Notes: generated by a model not told the origin, from the letters alone. A stretch of DNA of 64,000 nucleotides from Opitutales bacterium (GCA_028280845.1 JANQKZ010000032.1:69390-133389), one strand, 5' to 3'; positions 34,372-43,977 are shown, counted from the first letter of the stretch. Program-made: numbers and translations.

Positions 34372-36816
34372 TTAGGGAACCACAGTAAATCGCTCCTCCT
34401 GATGGATGCTGACCGAGGAATTGCCGACCATGACCAGAAACTCGCCTGGTTCCACCACCCGTACCATGTCCGCATTGAGCAACTCCATGTGCTCCGGCTT
34501 CAGAGTGAAGTGAACCACTTGGGATTCGCCCGAGGCCAGATTCACCCGCTCAAATCCCCGCAACATTTTGTCGTAGGTGGTGACGGAGCTGACCACATCC
34601 TGAAGATAAAGCTGCACGACTTCACTTCCATAACGCTCTCCGATGTTGGTCACCGTGACTTCGACGTCTACGGAGTCGCCGGCTTGTATTTTATTTTTGG
34701 ATACGTTTAGGCCAGACAGTTCAAACTCGGTATAGCTCAAACCATGTCCAAAGGGATACAGGGGGCCCGTCACCCGGGAGAAGCCGATCCCATTGGGCCC
34801 GCGCTTCGGTTGACCCGCATTGGAAGCCGGCTTGGAGGGAAAGGATATGGGAATCTGCCCGACCGTTTTGGGAAAAGTGACCGATAACTTACCCCCCGGA
34901 TTGTAATCGCCAAAAAGAGTTTCCGCAATGGCCAGCCCGCCCAGCTCGCCGGGGAACCAGGCCTCTAGAATCGCCGGCACGTAGCGATCGGCCCAGTTCA
35001 CCGCCAGGGGGCGGCCATTGATCAAGACGAGGATAACCGGAACTCCGGTTTTATGAATTTCCTGCAGGAGTAATTCCTGGCGGCCGGGCAGCTTCAAGCT
35101 GGTCCGGGACACACTCTCACCCACCGTGCGCTCACTATCACCCAAGACGACAATGGCCAGGTCACTGGAGGTGGCTTTCTCTACCGCCTCTTGCAAGAGG
35201 GCCGCTTCGGTGGCATCCAGAGGCTGAGGCAGTATTTCGGATTCCGGCCAGGTCGGATCTACGATCTCGCACCCCTTCGCATACTCGATCTCAATCTCTG
35301 CACCCACCAGGGCCTTCAATCCCTCCAGCACCGTGACGACCTCGACATTGGAGGGGCCGTAGCGACTGATCGACCCTTCTCCATCATTCGCGTTGGGTCC
35401 CGTGACCAGAATCCGTTGGATTTGCTTCCTGTCCAGGGGAAGAATTCCATCGTTTTTCAGGAGAACCAGGGATTCATAAGTAGCCTGGGTGGCCACCTCC
35501 AGATGCTCGGGATTGCGCACGACCTGGTCCGCCAGTTCCGGGTCCCGGTATGGCGCATCAAAAAGCCCCATTTTGAACTTGTAGGCCAATACTTCCGATA
35601 CCCGTAAATCGACCAGATCCATACGGATCCGCCCGGCTTCAATCGCTTCGCGCAAGGGAAACACAAAATTCTCCGGCTTGGTGAAATTGGTGCGGATATT
35701 GACTCCCGCCTCCAGGCATTGGGCAATCGCCTCCTGGTAGGTTTCCGCGGTCCGGTGTTTGGTAAAGGGATACTCCACCGCATCGCTGTCCGATACGACA
35801 TATCCCGTAAATCCGTACTCCTCCCGCAGGAGCTCGGTCAGGAAATAGGAACTGGTGCTGACGGGGATCCCGTCCCAATCGTTGTAGGAACTCATCACTC
35901 CCATACCTCCCCCGTCTTGGATGGCCACCCGGAAGGGCTCCATGAACATGCCAAGCATTTCTCGGGGCGCCACTTTGGGATCCGTCCGGGCCTTCCCATC
36001 CCGGCCGCCTTTGGGAATGCCATAAACCGCAAAGTGTTTGGCGGTCGAAGCAACCCCTTCCGCCTGGAGACCCCGCACCATTTCCAACCCATAGGCTGAG
36101 GTAAGGAAGGGATCCTCACTGTAACACTCTACGATACGTCCCCACCGGGGGTCTCGCGGCAGGTCGAGGATGGGTGCGTAAATATTGGAATATCCCAGAG
36201 CAAAGGCCTCCCTGCCCACCATGTGGCCAATCTGCCTCACCAGTTCCAGGTTCCAGGTACTCCCCACCCCAATTTGAGCTGGCAATAAAGTAGCGGAGTC
36301 ATGGCACAATCCCCGGATGCCTTCGTTGGTGAAATCGGCCGGTATCCCCAGACGGGTCTCCTCAATGAAGAAACGCTGCACCGTATTCAGCGCCTCCACA
36401 TGCGCTCCAAAAGGATAGGAAAACTCCCGCGTACTGCCCTTGGCCACACATCGGATGGAATTATTCAGATGCTCATCGATATTCCCGATCCCATCTTTCC
36501 AGACCCGTTCATACCATTCCTCCGTGGGCAAGGGGTCTTCCAGCACTCGACAATACCCGTATAGCGTCACCAGCTGGCAGGTCTTCTCCTCCATCGTCAT
36601 CTGCGACAGTAAATCCGCCACCCGGTGCTCCACCGATGCCGCCGGATTTTCATAAATGTCCTGCTTCCCATTCTTATTCAGGTCGATCCAACCATCATGA
36701 TAAATGTCCAGGTCAGCGGCCGAGGCACAGAGATGTCCAATCACCAAAAAGCACCCGGTCACTGCCAGGTATCGGAAAGAGGACCAGAGCGGGGTATTCA
36801 CAGCATTCTCCTTCAT
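34372..36816 (-). CDS. GH3-family glycoside hydrolase (beta-glucosidase/xylosidase-like)
   Basis: The 814-aa secreted enzyme has a signal sequence (YLAVTGCFLVIGHLCASA). The barrel domain carries the GH3 hallmark KHFAVYGIPKGGRDG and the nucleophile Asp in GYVVSDSDAVEY. The sandwich domain has LLKNDGILPLDRKQIQRILVTGPNAN and GGLAIAETLFGDYNPGGKLSVTFP. A fibronectin-III-like domain follows near 745-814 (GSEVVQLYLQDV, RGFERVNLASGESQVV). GH3 enzymes release terminal beta-linked glucose, xylose or related sugars. A palindrome related to the 21705 and 32065 sites lies upstream. The beta-helix and SurA-N-like genes follow on the same strand. Confidence 0.92.
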   Translation of the reverse strand: MKENAVNTPLWSSFRYLAVTGCFLVIGHLCASAADLDIYHDGWIDLNKNGKQDIYENPAASVEHRVADLLSQMTMEEKTCQLVTLYGYCRVLEDPLPTEEWYERVWKDGIGNIDEHLNNSIRCVAKGSTREFSYPFGAHVEALNTVQRFFIEETRLGIPADFTNEGIRGLCHDSATLLPAQIGVGSTWNLELVRQIGHMVGREAFALGYSNIYAPILDLPRDPRWGRIVECYSEDPFLTSAYGLEMVRGLQAEGVASTAKHFAVYGIPKGGRDGKARTDPKVAPREMLGMFMEPFRVAIQDGGGMGVMSSYNDWDGIPVSTSSYFLTELLREEYGFTGYVVSDSDAVEYPFTKHRTAETYQEAIAQCLEAGVNIRTNFTKPENFVFPLREAIEAGRIRMDLVDLRVSEVLAYKFKMGLFDAPYRDPELADQVVRNPEHLEVATQATYESLVLLKNDGILPLDRKQIQRILVTGPNANDGEGSISRYGPSNVEVVTVLEGLKALVGAEIEIEYAKGCEIVDPTWPESEILPQPLDATEAALLQEAVEKATSSDLAIVVLGDSERTVGESVSRTSLKLPGRQELLLQEIHKTGVPVILVLINGRPLAVNWADRYVPAILEAWFPGELGGLAIAETLFGDYNPGGKLSVTFPKTVGQIPISFPSKPASNAGQPKRGPNGIGFSRVTGPLYPFGHGLSYTEFELSGLNVSKNKIQAGDSVDVEVTVTNIGERYGSEVVQLYLQDVVSSVTTYDKMLRGFERVNLASGESQVVHFTLKPEHMELLNADMVRVVEPGEFLVMVGNSSVSIHQEERFTVVP

Positions 36817-36939
36817 AGGATTTGTCCAGGGGGGGATAACAGGGGTTCACTCATGCCCAGGTCGGCTTGTATAGAGCGCTTCCCACGGCATACAGTTCTC
36901 ACCCTGTCCCTTGCCCCCGGCAAACACAACCGGCCAAAC

Positions 36940-36955
36940 TCGGGACACGTCACGA
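36940..36955. promoter_or_regulatory. Candidate operator GGGACACGTCAC upstream of GH3 unit
   Basis: TCGGGACACGTCACGA differs from the site at 32065 at two of 16 positions. It lies about 125 bp upstream of the GH3 start codon, between that gene and the TetR gene end. One arm is degenerate, so binding may be weaker than at the other two sites. Confidence 0.5.
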
Positions 36956-36994
36956 TGGACCGCTCGTCAAATAATTCGACTGGATTTTCAGAGC

Positions 36995-37609
36995 CTAGGT
37001 TGACGACTCCGAAGGAACCGCCGCCTCTACTGTTAGAAGCCGGGTATATACCTTCACCATCGAGTCCAGATGTTCCTGAAGGTCTTCCTCCTTTTGAACG
37101 AACCGTTTCATCTCTGCCGTCGACAAATTGATCAGGCGTCCGACTTGCTGAATGGTCATGTCCAGGGACTTCAATGACTCCAGATGGAGGTCCTCGGCCC
37201 CTTCGATCGCATCACAGATCTGCACCTCGGACCAACTCATGCCCTCCATTCTCAAATCGTTGGCGAAGGAGTAACTCGACTCATATAAGTCATCCGCCAA
37301 GGGGCTTTCATGCATCAGTCGGAAGGGATCCAACACCCAATATCGAAGAACCCCTCCTAACCTTTCTTCCAATGTCCTCCACTCCTTCAGGCCCTCTGCC
37401 GCCATTTCCCGGAAACGCTCCATATATAACAATATCCCCGCCCGAAAGATCTCCACTTTGTTCGCATACTCCAGATACACCGCCGGCCGCGACATCTCCG
37501 AAGCCTCCGCAATGTCGCCCATCGTCACCCGCTTATACCCATATTTCAGGAATAGCCGTACTGCCGCATCCAATATCCGCTCTTGTTTGGTATTTATCAC
37601 ATCATTCAT
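36995..37609 (-). CDS. TetR-family transcriptional regulator
   Basis: The start at 37609 (MNDVINTKQERILDAAV) gives 204 aa; the longer frame runs antisense through the divergent gene and is rejected. The HTH is typical: ILDAAVRLFLKYGYKRVTMGDIAEASEMSRPAVYLEYANKVEIF. The helical C-terminal part is a ligand-binding domain. It is divergent from the RND adaptor gene with a 55-bp spacer containing repeated TGTCA/TGACA words, so it should repress the efflux pair and itself. An inducer is unknown. Confidence 0.92.
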   Translation of the reverse strand: MNDVINTKQERILDAAVRLFLKYGYKRVTMGDIAEASEMSRPAVYLEYANKVEIFRAGILLYMERFREMAAEGLKEWRTLEERLGGVLRYWVLDPFRLMHESPLADDLYESSYSFANDLRMEGMSWSEVQICDAIEGAEDLHLESLKSLDMTIQQVGRLINLSTAEMKRFVQKEEDLQEHLDSMVKVYTRLLTVEAAVPSESST

Positions 37610-37610
37610 G

Positions 37611-37670
37611 TTGACAGATTTTGTTTTTTTGTCAATTTCTGACGTTATAACAAATTTACAAAAAATGTCA
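37611..37670. promoter_or_regulatory. TetR-type operator region with TTGACA/TGTCAA inverted repeat
   Basis: TTGACA (37611-37616) and TGTCAA (37630-37635) form an inverted repeat. TGACG (37640-37644) and TGTCA (37666-37670, overlapping the adaptor start) are further half-site-like words, so at least four copies lie in 60 bp. The spacer is AT-rich and separates the divergent TetR and adaptor genes. The likely binder is the TetR protein. Confidence 0.55.
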
Positions 37671-38780
37671 GAAGGATATAAATTCAATTCATACCGCATG
37701 CTGCTGGTGGTGGGAACCGTTCTGGGAATCGGCATGCTCTTGGGTCTTTCCGGGTGCAGCAAACCCGCCGAGGAGACTGCCGCCCTGCTGCCTCGCCCGA
37801 TCAAAGTCTTCGAAGTGCACAACGGAGGGGTAGCCCAGGTCCTGGAATATCCAGGCCAGATTGAAGCCGCCCAGATCAGTCTGAAATCGTTTGAGGTGGA
37901 GGGACGCATCATCGAAATGCACGTCAAAGAAGGGCAGGAAGTTCACAAGGGAGAGATCCTGGCTCAACTGGACCCCCGGGACTATCGATCAGATCGCGAT
38001 TTTGCCCAAGCCAACTATGATGCCGCCCTATCTGTAGCCGACCGGGTGCGGCGCCTCTTTCAACAAGACGCGATATCCCGCCAGGAACTCGATATCGCTG
38101 AACGGGACCTGAAAACGGCACAAGCTAACCTGGATCGGGCCCAGAAAGCCCTGGAAGACACCACCATGGTGGCAGATTTCGAAGGGAAAATCGCTCGGAT
38201 CTACGTAGATGACTTTGCCAACGTCGTCGCTAAGGAGCAGGTGCTTGTGCTATTGGACGATTCCAAACTGGAAATCGTGGTTCAGGTTCCCGAAAGTGTC
38301 ATGGCCATTCCGGTTGAGGGAGAGACCGACGCTGAACGGGTGGCCCGGGCCCAGCCTGTTGTTATCCTGAGTGCGATACCAGACAAGGAGTATCCTGCCA
38401 TACTCAAAGAGGCTTCAGAGACTCCGGACCCCATAACCCGCACCTACGAAGTTACCCTTGAATTTGATCCGGAGGAAGACCACCTTGTCATGCCGGGAAT
38501 GACAGCCAAGGTGAAGGCCGTCATTCCCCCAAATGATACCACCCGGTCTGCGGGTTATGTGGTTCCGGCAAATAGCATAGTGACCGATTGGGAAGGCAAA
38601 CCCTTTGTCTGGAAATTAGATCCTGAATCCATGACGGTCAGCAAAGTACTGATCGAGGCCGGGGCCATGACCGAAGATGTAGTATCTGTTCAAGGCGAAG
38701 TCAGCAGTGGTGACCTTATCGCCGCCTCCGGCGTTGCCTACCTGTCCGAGGGCCAGGAAGTCCGCATCTGGAATCCGTAG
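37665..38780 (+). CDS. RND efflux periplasmic adaptor (membrane-fusion protein), lipoprotein
   Basis: The start at 37665 (MSEGYKFNSYRMLLVVG) gives 371 aa; an internal ATG at 37698 is an alternative. The N-terminus is a lipoprotein signal (LLGLSGCSKP, Cys lipobox). The adaptor order is visible: lipoyl half-motif (VLEYPGQIEAAQ, LAQLDPRDY), a helical hairpin (LDIAERDLKTAQANLDRAQ), then beta-barrel (VMPGMTAKVKAVIPP) and membrane-proximal domain. It couples an RND pump to an outer-membrane channel. The pump gene follows after 27 bp. No TolC-like gene is nearby. Confidence 0.9.
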   Translation: MSEGYKFNSYRMLLVVGTVLGIGMLLGLSGCSKPAEETAALLPRPIKVFEVHNGGVAQVLEYPGQIEAAQISLKSFEVEGRIIEMHVKEGQEVHKGEILAQLDPRDYRSDRDFAQANYDAALSVADRVRRLFQQDAISRQELDIAERDLKTAQANLDRAQKALEDTTMVADFEGKIARIYVDDFANVVAKEQVLVLLDDSKLEIVVQVPESVMAIPVEGETDAERVARAQPVVILSAIPDKEYPAILKEASETPDPITRTYEVTLEFDPEEDHLVMPGMTAKVKAVIPPNDTTRSAGYVVPANSIVTDWEGKPFVWKLDPESMTVSKVLIEAGAMTEDVVSVQGEVSSGDLIAASGVAYLSEGQEVRIWNP

Positions 38781-38807
38781 GCATTCCACCCAGCACCTTA
38801 ACTAGCC

Positions 38808-41800
38808 ATGAACCCTGCAGCATTCAGTCTTAAACATAAGACGACAACGACTGTTTTAACGGTCGTGCTCTTCCTGGGCGGTCTCTCCAGTTTCCTCAAC
38901 ATGAGCCGCCTGGAAGACCCTGAGTTTACCATCAAAGACGCCCTCGTCGTCACCCCTTACCCAGGCGCCTCCGCCCAGGAAGTGGAACAGGAAGTGACCG
39001 ATGAAATTGAAACAGCGATCCAACAGCTCGGTCAGCTCGACGAAATTGAATCCCGCTCCGAGCGCGGCCTCTCCATCGTCACTGTATCCATCAAGGACTC
39101 GTATGATGCAGCCACCCTGCCCCAGGTTTGGGATGAACTGCGGCGCAAAGTGGGAGATGCCCAGGCCCAACTTCCCCCCGGAACTCAGGAATCCATGGTT
39201 ATTGATGACTATGGCGATGTCTTTGGCGTCTACATGGTACTCTACGGTGAGGAGTATTCCTACGCCGAATTGAAGGAGGTAGCCGATTACCTGAAGCGGG
39301 AACTGCTGCTGGTCCAGGATGTGGCCCGCATTGAGTTGCACGGCTACCGAACCGAGGCCATCTTCATTGAGCCCAAACGGGAAATCCTCTCCCAGATCGG
39401 AATCTCCTCCGAGCAAATAGGCCAGAGCCTGATCCAGAAAAACCTCGCCATCGACACCGGTCGGGTCCGCATGGGCAAAGAGTTCATCACCATCGACCCT
39501 ACTGGAGAAATCAACCGGATCGAAGACTTCGAAGACCTCGCCATTTCTTACTCTGGCCGCCAGTTCTATTTGAAGGACATCGCAGATGTGCACCGAGGCT
39601 ATGTCGACCCCCAGGATGACATCATCACTTACGATGGCATGCCCGGCATAGCCCTGGGAATCTCCACCATCTCCGGTGGCAATGTGGTTCGCATGGGGGA
39701 AGCCATCGACCAACGCTTAGATGAAATCCGATCTGAACTTCCGCTTGGAATGGAGATCGGTATTGTATCCCATCAGGCCACCTCCGTCGTCAAAGCGATC
39801 GACGGATTTACCGCCAGCCTGATTCAGGCCCTGGTCATCGTGGTCGGCGTACTTTTGCTTTTTATGGGGGTCCGGAGCGGGCTTCTGATCGGGTTCATCC
39901 TCCTGCTCACGATTATTGGGAGCTTTCTCTTCCTTCAACCCATGGGCGTGGCCTTGGAACGCATCTCACTCGGGGCTCTCATCATCGCTCTGGGGATGTT
40001 GGTGGATAATGCCATCGTCGTCATTGATGGGATGCTGAATGGAATCAAACGGGGGAAAACTCGCGAGCAAGCCGCTATCGACACCGTGAGGCAATCCGCC
40101 CTTCCCTTATTAGGTGCCACCCTGATCGCCATTTTCGCCTTCGCCGCCATTGGCACCACCGACAATGCCGCCGGTGAATTCTGCCGGTCGCTGTTTTATG
40201 TCATTTGTACATCCCTGCTGCTCAGCTGGGTCACCGCCGTGACCGTTACCCCACTGCTGGCCGTGATCGTCCTGAAGGGCCCCAAGGTGGATATGGGTTC
40301 CAAAGACACGCCAAGTCCTGACCTCTTCAACAACCGGTTCTACCGGGTTTATAAATCGATCCTTCAGGGGCTCATCCACTTCCGCTGGATCACCGTGACC
40401 GTGGTCGGCCTGCTCTTCTTTGCATCGTTGTGGGGCTTCGGTTACGTCAAGCAGGCCTTCTTCCCGCCCTCCACCCGGGCTCAGTACATGGTAGACCTGT
40501 GGCTGCCCCAGGGTGCTCATATCGAGGAGACCCAGGCCCACGTGAACGAGCTGGAATCCTGGTTGAAGGAACAGGATGGCATCCAGCATGTGACATCTGT
40601 TCTCGGTCGGGGCGCCCTCCGCTTCATCCTGACCTATGCTCCGGAAATGGCCAACCCGGCCTATGCCCAGTTGCTGATTGATGTGGACGATGCCAAACAC
40701 ATCCCTGAATTCATCAACAGCACTGAAGCCTTCATTCATGAAAACCTCCCCGACGCCACCGGCTATGGGACCAAGTTTGAGCTGGGTCCTGGGGAGAAAG
40801 GCAAAATTCAAGCCCGCTTTCTTGGTTCCGATCCCAATGAGCTTCGCCGGCTCGCCAGTTCCGCCCAGGAAATTTTCGAATCCCACTCCAATACCAAATC
40901 CGTCCGGACCGATTGGCGCCAACGCGTCAAACTGCTGCGCCCCCAACTGGCTGAGGATCGCGCCAGCCTCCTCGGCATCGGCAAAACCGAGCTCGCCTAC
41001 GCCATCCGTCAGGCCTTTGAAGGCCAGTCCGTCGGCGTCTACCGGGAGGGCGACCTGCTCCTGCCCATCATCATCCGGGCCACCGAGCGCGAGCGGAACG
41101 ACTTCGGCCAGCTCGAAAGCATCCACATCTGGAGCCCGGTCGCCCAGCGGCGAGTCCCCCTCTCCCAGGTGATCTCCGGCACCGAAATTGTCTTCGAGGA
41201 CGAAATTCTCATGCGCCTCAACCGCAAACCCACAATCACTGTTTATGCGGACCCCATTGAAGGAACTGCCAGTGCCCTCTTTGAAGAGCTCCGTCCTCAA
41301 ATTGAAGCACTCGAACTTCCGTCCGGTTACGAATTGGTCTGGTATGGCGAATACAAAAATTCCAACGATGCGAATGAAGCCCTTGCTGCGGGGATTCCTT
41401 TCTTCTTTCTGCTTATGGTGCTCACCACCATCACCCTGTTCAATTCACTCCGGCAACCTTTAGTCATTTGGATGTGCGTCCCCCTATCCATCATAGGGGT
41501 AACGGTTGGCCTCCTGACCACGGGCCAACCGTTTACCTTCATGGCTCTCCTCGGAGTCATCAGTCTCTCCGGAATGCTGATCAAAAACGCCATTGTCATG
41601 ATCGATGAGCTCAATGCCCAGGTGGGACGCGGGAAGGCCCTCTATCAAGCCATCGTTGACTCTGCCGCCAGCCGCCTGCTCCCCGTCGCCATGGCAGCCT
41701 CCACTACCGCCCTGGGCATGATCCCTCTCCTCTTTGACGACTTTTTCGCCGCCATGGCCGTCACTATCGTCTTCGGACTCCTATTTGCCACCATCCTGAC

Positions 41801-41861
41801 CACCCTGGTCCTGCCCGTTTTTTATTCCATCCTCTTCCGGGTGAAACCCACAACCGCATAG
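38808..41861 (+). CDS. RND-family efflux transporter (AcrB/HAE1-like)
   Basis: The 1017-aa inner-membrane pump has the standard two-fold layout: TM1 after the N-terminal KHKTTTTVLTVVLFLGG, large periplasmic loops (TPYPGASAQEVEQEV), and the first central TM block with LGMLVDNAIVVIDG containing the proton-relay Asp. A second half follows with similar helices (IPFFFLLMVLTTITLF, LIKNAIVMIDELNAQVGRGK). It takes compounds from periplasm or membrane and drives them out through the adaptor encoded just upstream. Substrates are unknown; drugs, bile-like compounds or toxic sugar derivatives are all possible. Its stop is followed by a strong stem-loop. Confidence 0.92.
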   Translation: MNPAAFSLKHKTTTTVLTVVLFLGGLSSFLNMSRLEDPEFTIKDALVVTPYPGASAQEVEQEVTDEIETAIQQLGQLDEIESRSERGLSIVTVSIKDSYDAATLPQVWDELRRKVGDAQAQLPPGTQESMVIDDYGDVFGVYMVLYGEEYSYAELKEVADYLKRELLLVQDVARIELHGYRTEAIFIEPKREILSQIGISSEQIGQSLIQKNLAIDTGRVRMGKEFITIDPTGEINRIEDFEDLAISYSGRQFYLKDIADVHRGYVDPQDDIITYDGMPGIALGISTISGGNVVRMGEAIDQRLDEIRSELPLGMEIGIVSHQATSVVKAIDGFTASLIQALVIVVGVLLLFMGVRSGLLIGFILLLTIIGSFLFLQPMGVALERISLGALIIALGMLVDNAIVVIDGMLNGIKRGKTREQAAIDTVRQSALPLLGATLIAIFAFAAIGTTDNAAGEFCRSLFYVICTSLLLSWVTAVTVTPLLAVIVLKGPKVDMGSKDTPSPDLFNNRFYRVYKSILQGLIHFRWITVTVVGLLFFASLWGFGYVKQAFFPPSTRAQYMVDLWLPQGAHIEETQAHVNELESWLKEQDGIQHVTSVLGRGALRFILTYAPEMANPAYAQLLIDVDDAKHIPEFINSTEAFIHENLPDATGYGTKFELGPGEKGKIQARFLGSDPNELRRLASSAQEIFESHSNTKSVRTDWRQRVKLLRPQLAEDRASLLGIGKTELAYAIRQAFEGQSVGVYREGDLLLPIIIRATERERNDFGQLESIHIWSPVAQRRVPLSQVISGTEIVFEDEILMRLNRKPTITVYADPIEGTASALFEELRPQIEALELPSGYELVWYGEYKNSNDANEALAAGIPFFFLLMVLTTITLFNSLRQPLVIWMCVPLSIIGVTVGLLTTGQPFTFMALLGVISLSGMLIKNAIVMIDELNAQVGRGKALYQAIVDSAASRLLPVAMAASTTALGMIPLLFDDFFAAMAVTIVFGLLFATILTTLVLPVFYSILFRVKPTTA

Positions 41862-41862
41862 G

Positions 41863-41888
41863 GCGCACGCTCGTAAATGAGCGGGCGC
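41863..41888 (+). terminator. GC-rich stem-loop after the RND transporter gene
   Basis: GCGCACGCTC (41863-41872) pairs with GAGCGGGCGC (41879-41888) at 9 of 10 positions around a six-base loop GTAAAT, one base after the stop codon. No T-tract follows. It probably ends or stabilises the efflux transcript. Confidence 0.5.
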
Positions 41889-42039
41889 GGCGGAAACGAT
41901 TACTACGAATCAGGGGCGAAGACTTGAGGAAGTCCATCAGCCAAGTCGAAGGGCTGCGCCCAAGAGACCAAATCGACCCGAACCCAGGTAGGGCTGGACC
42001 CCCGGGCCAGTCGGATCTACGGTAATCCCGAGATCCACC

Positions 42040-43086
42040 ATGCCCCATCCCCCATCCCCTGCCTGGAAAAAAACCAAACTGCTCGACTTTAAGCATGGAT
42101 ACAGCATCGCCGTAACCCGGAACGGAACGGAGCCTCAGCTGTTCATCGGTTCAGAGGTGGAAGGCCCCTCCCTGGCCCTCTCCCTGGATGGACAATGCGT
42201 AACTGAATTCGCCAAAGGCCCCGGGGGATCCATGGCCATCATCCCTGCCCCTGACAGAGACCACTGCCTCCTCTCCATTGCTGGTATGTTCCCCCCATTT
42301 ATCGGACAGGCTGGGGCGATCCTTAAACACGAGCGCAAAGAAAAGGGATGGGGTTCCACCGAATTGGTGAAGCTTCCCTTTGCTCACCGCATGGACTTCC
42401 TCGAAACTGCCCTTGGGCGGACCGTCCTCATCGTCGCTGCCGTGGCCCAGGACAAGCATAACCCAGATGACTGGGAACACCCCGGCCCCATCCTGGCCCT
42501 ACCCTGGGATCCAGAGTCCGGCGGGCTCGGTCAGCCCGAAACCCTCGATCTGGCCCTGGTTCGCAACCACGGCATGCTTCGCAAACCACTAGACGATCGA
42601 GACGCCGTCTGGGTGTCCGGGGCAGAAGGCATTTTTGCCATTCAACCCGCTCCCGATCTGAGCGGCTGGGCCATCCAGCAGTGCTTTGATCGAGAAGTGA
42701 GTGAGTTTGTCTTCCTCGATCTGGATGGAGACGGACATGAAGAACTGATCACCATTGAACCCTTTCATGGGAACCTTTTCCGTGTCTACCGCCGGGTTGG
42801 CCAGACTTGGGAACTGACCTTCGAGGATACCCTTTCCTTCGGGCATGGCCTGGCCGCCACTGCCTACCAGGGGTATCCCATGGTTGCCGTGGGCAACCGT
42901 GCTGATCACCGCAGCCTCTTCCTCTACAACTGGAACGCTTCCCCCTTGGATACTCCAAAGAAATCGATCCTCGACCGTGATGTCGGCCCGACCCAAACCC
43001 TGTTCTTCGAGCATGACCATGCCCTCCACCTGCTGTCCTGCAACCCCACCCAGGATGAATTGGCCTGCTACACCTTCAACCCCTAA
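42040..43086 (+). CDS. FG-GAP/VCBS-type beta-propeller protein of unknown function
   Basis: The 348-aa protein has no signal peptide, which is odd for propeller proteins of this kind. Short repeated beta stretches occur throughout, and FVFLDLDGDGHEELITIEPF is a Ca2+-binding FG-GAP/EF-like loop. Trp-Asp and Gly-Asn patterns suggest a seven- or six-bladed propeller. A catalytic role cannot be assigned. It is followed after 20 bp by a beta-hydroxyacid dehydrogenase gene, so both probably serve the same pathway in the cytoplasm. A 178-bp spacer and stem-loop separate it from the efflux genes. Confidence 0.6.
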   Translation: MPHPPSPAWKKTKLLDFKHGYSIAVTRNGTEPQLFIGSEVEGPSLALSLDGQCVTEFAKGPGGSMAIIPAPDRDHCLLSIAGMFPPFIGQAGAILKHERKEKGWGSTELVKLPFAHRMDFLETALGRTVLIVAAVAQDKHNPDDWEHPGPILALPWDPESGGLGQPETLDLALVRNHGMLRKPLDDRDAVWVSGAEGIFAIQPAPDLSGWAIQQCFDREVSEFVFLDLDGDGHEELITIEPFHGNLFRVYRRVGQTWELTFEDTLSFGHGLAATAYQGYPMVAVGNRADHRSLFLYNWNASPLDTPKKSILDRDVGPTQTLFFEHDHALHLLSCNPTQDELACYTFNP

Positions 43087-43106
43087 TCACTCTCTCCCGG
43101 TTTTCT

Positions 43107-43964
43107 ATGTCTGAAAAAATTGGTTTCATCGGCCTCGGAGTCATGGGGCGTCCCATGGCCAGCCATTTGGCCAGCCACGTCCCACTTACGGTTTACGACC
43201 TGGATCCTGAAAAAACCGCTGCCATTCCCGGGGCCACTCCGGCCACCACCGTGACCGAAGTCGGCCAGGAGGCCAGTTACGTGCTCCTTTCCCTCCTCAA
43301 TTCCAAGGTAGTCGAAGAAGTCACCGTGGGCCCGGAGGGACTCCTCCATGCCATGCCAGCCGAGAGCACGGTCATCGACCTCAGCACCACCGAACCCGCC
43401 GTCTCCCGGTCCGTGGCCCAGACGCTCGCCACTCGCGGAATCCATTTCCTCGATGCACCCGTCAGCGGTGGCGAAGGAGGAGCCAAACAGGGAGAACTCG
43501 CCATCATGGCTGGCGGCGATCCTAATGTATTCAAAAAATCAATACACCTGCTAAACACCTTTGCCAAATCCGTTGTTCACCTCGGCCCGGTGGGTGCGGG
43601 CGGGGTCACCAAGTTGGCCAACAACATGATCGTGGCCTCCACCTTTGCCACCATTGCTGAAGCCTTCGCCCTGGCTCAGAAAAATGGTCTCGATTGCGCC
43701 ACGGTATACCACGCCATCAAAGACGGCTGGGCCGCCTCACCCGTCCTTGATGTAGCCGCCAGGGACATAATCTCCGGGGAGTTTAACCCCGGGGGAACCA
43801 TCGACATGCTCCTCAAGGACATGCACTACGCCCTCAACCTGGCAGAGGAGTCCCAATCCTCCACCCCCATGACTTCGACCCTGGTCGAACTGAACCAGAA
43901 AGCCCAACAGCTTGGCCTGGGTCAGCGCTCTCAAGCTGCTCTCATCCAGCTTTGGACCCAATAA
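43107..43964 (+). CDS. 3-hydroxyacid dehydrogenase family (tartronate semialdehyde reductase/3-hydroxyisobutyrate dehydrogenase-like)
   Basis: The 285-aa protein has the Rossmann motif IGFIGLGVMGRPMA at the N-terminus, the substrate-binding DAPVSGGEGGAKQGELAIMAGG near residue 116, and GPVGAGGVTKLANN near residue 165 with the catalytic Lys. The C-terminal helices match the family. Enzymes of this group reduce tartronate or succinate semialdehydes. Near a sugar-uronate locus, tartronate semialdehyde reduction would connect glucarate or uronate breakdown to glycerate, which fits the D-2-hydroxyacid dehydrogenase gene at 59101. That link is inference. Confidence 0.9.
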   Translation: MSEKIGFIGLGVMGRPMASHLASHVPLTVYDLDPEKTAAIPGATPATTVTEVGQEASYVLLSLLNSKVVEEVTVGPEGLLHAMPAESTVIDLSTTEPAVSRSVAQTLATRGIHFLDAPVSGGEGGAKQGELAIMAGGDPNVFKKSIHLLNTFAKSVVHLGPVGAGGVTKLANNMIVASTFATIAEAFALAQKNGLDCATVYHAIKDGWAASPVLDVAARDIISGEFNPGGTIDMLLKDMHYALNLAEESQSSTPMTSTLVELNQKAQQLGLGQRSQAALIQLWTQ

Positions 43965-43977
43965 CCAACGCCGGGGA

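Noticed and set aside
40110-41300. 396-codon minus-strand frame opposite the RND pump
   Set aside because: It mirrors the transporter gene and has no recognisable domain. The RND frame carries the proton-relay Asp and TM pattern.
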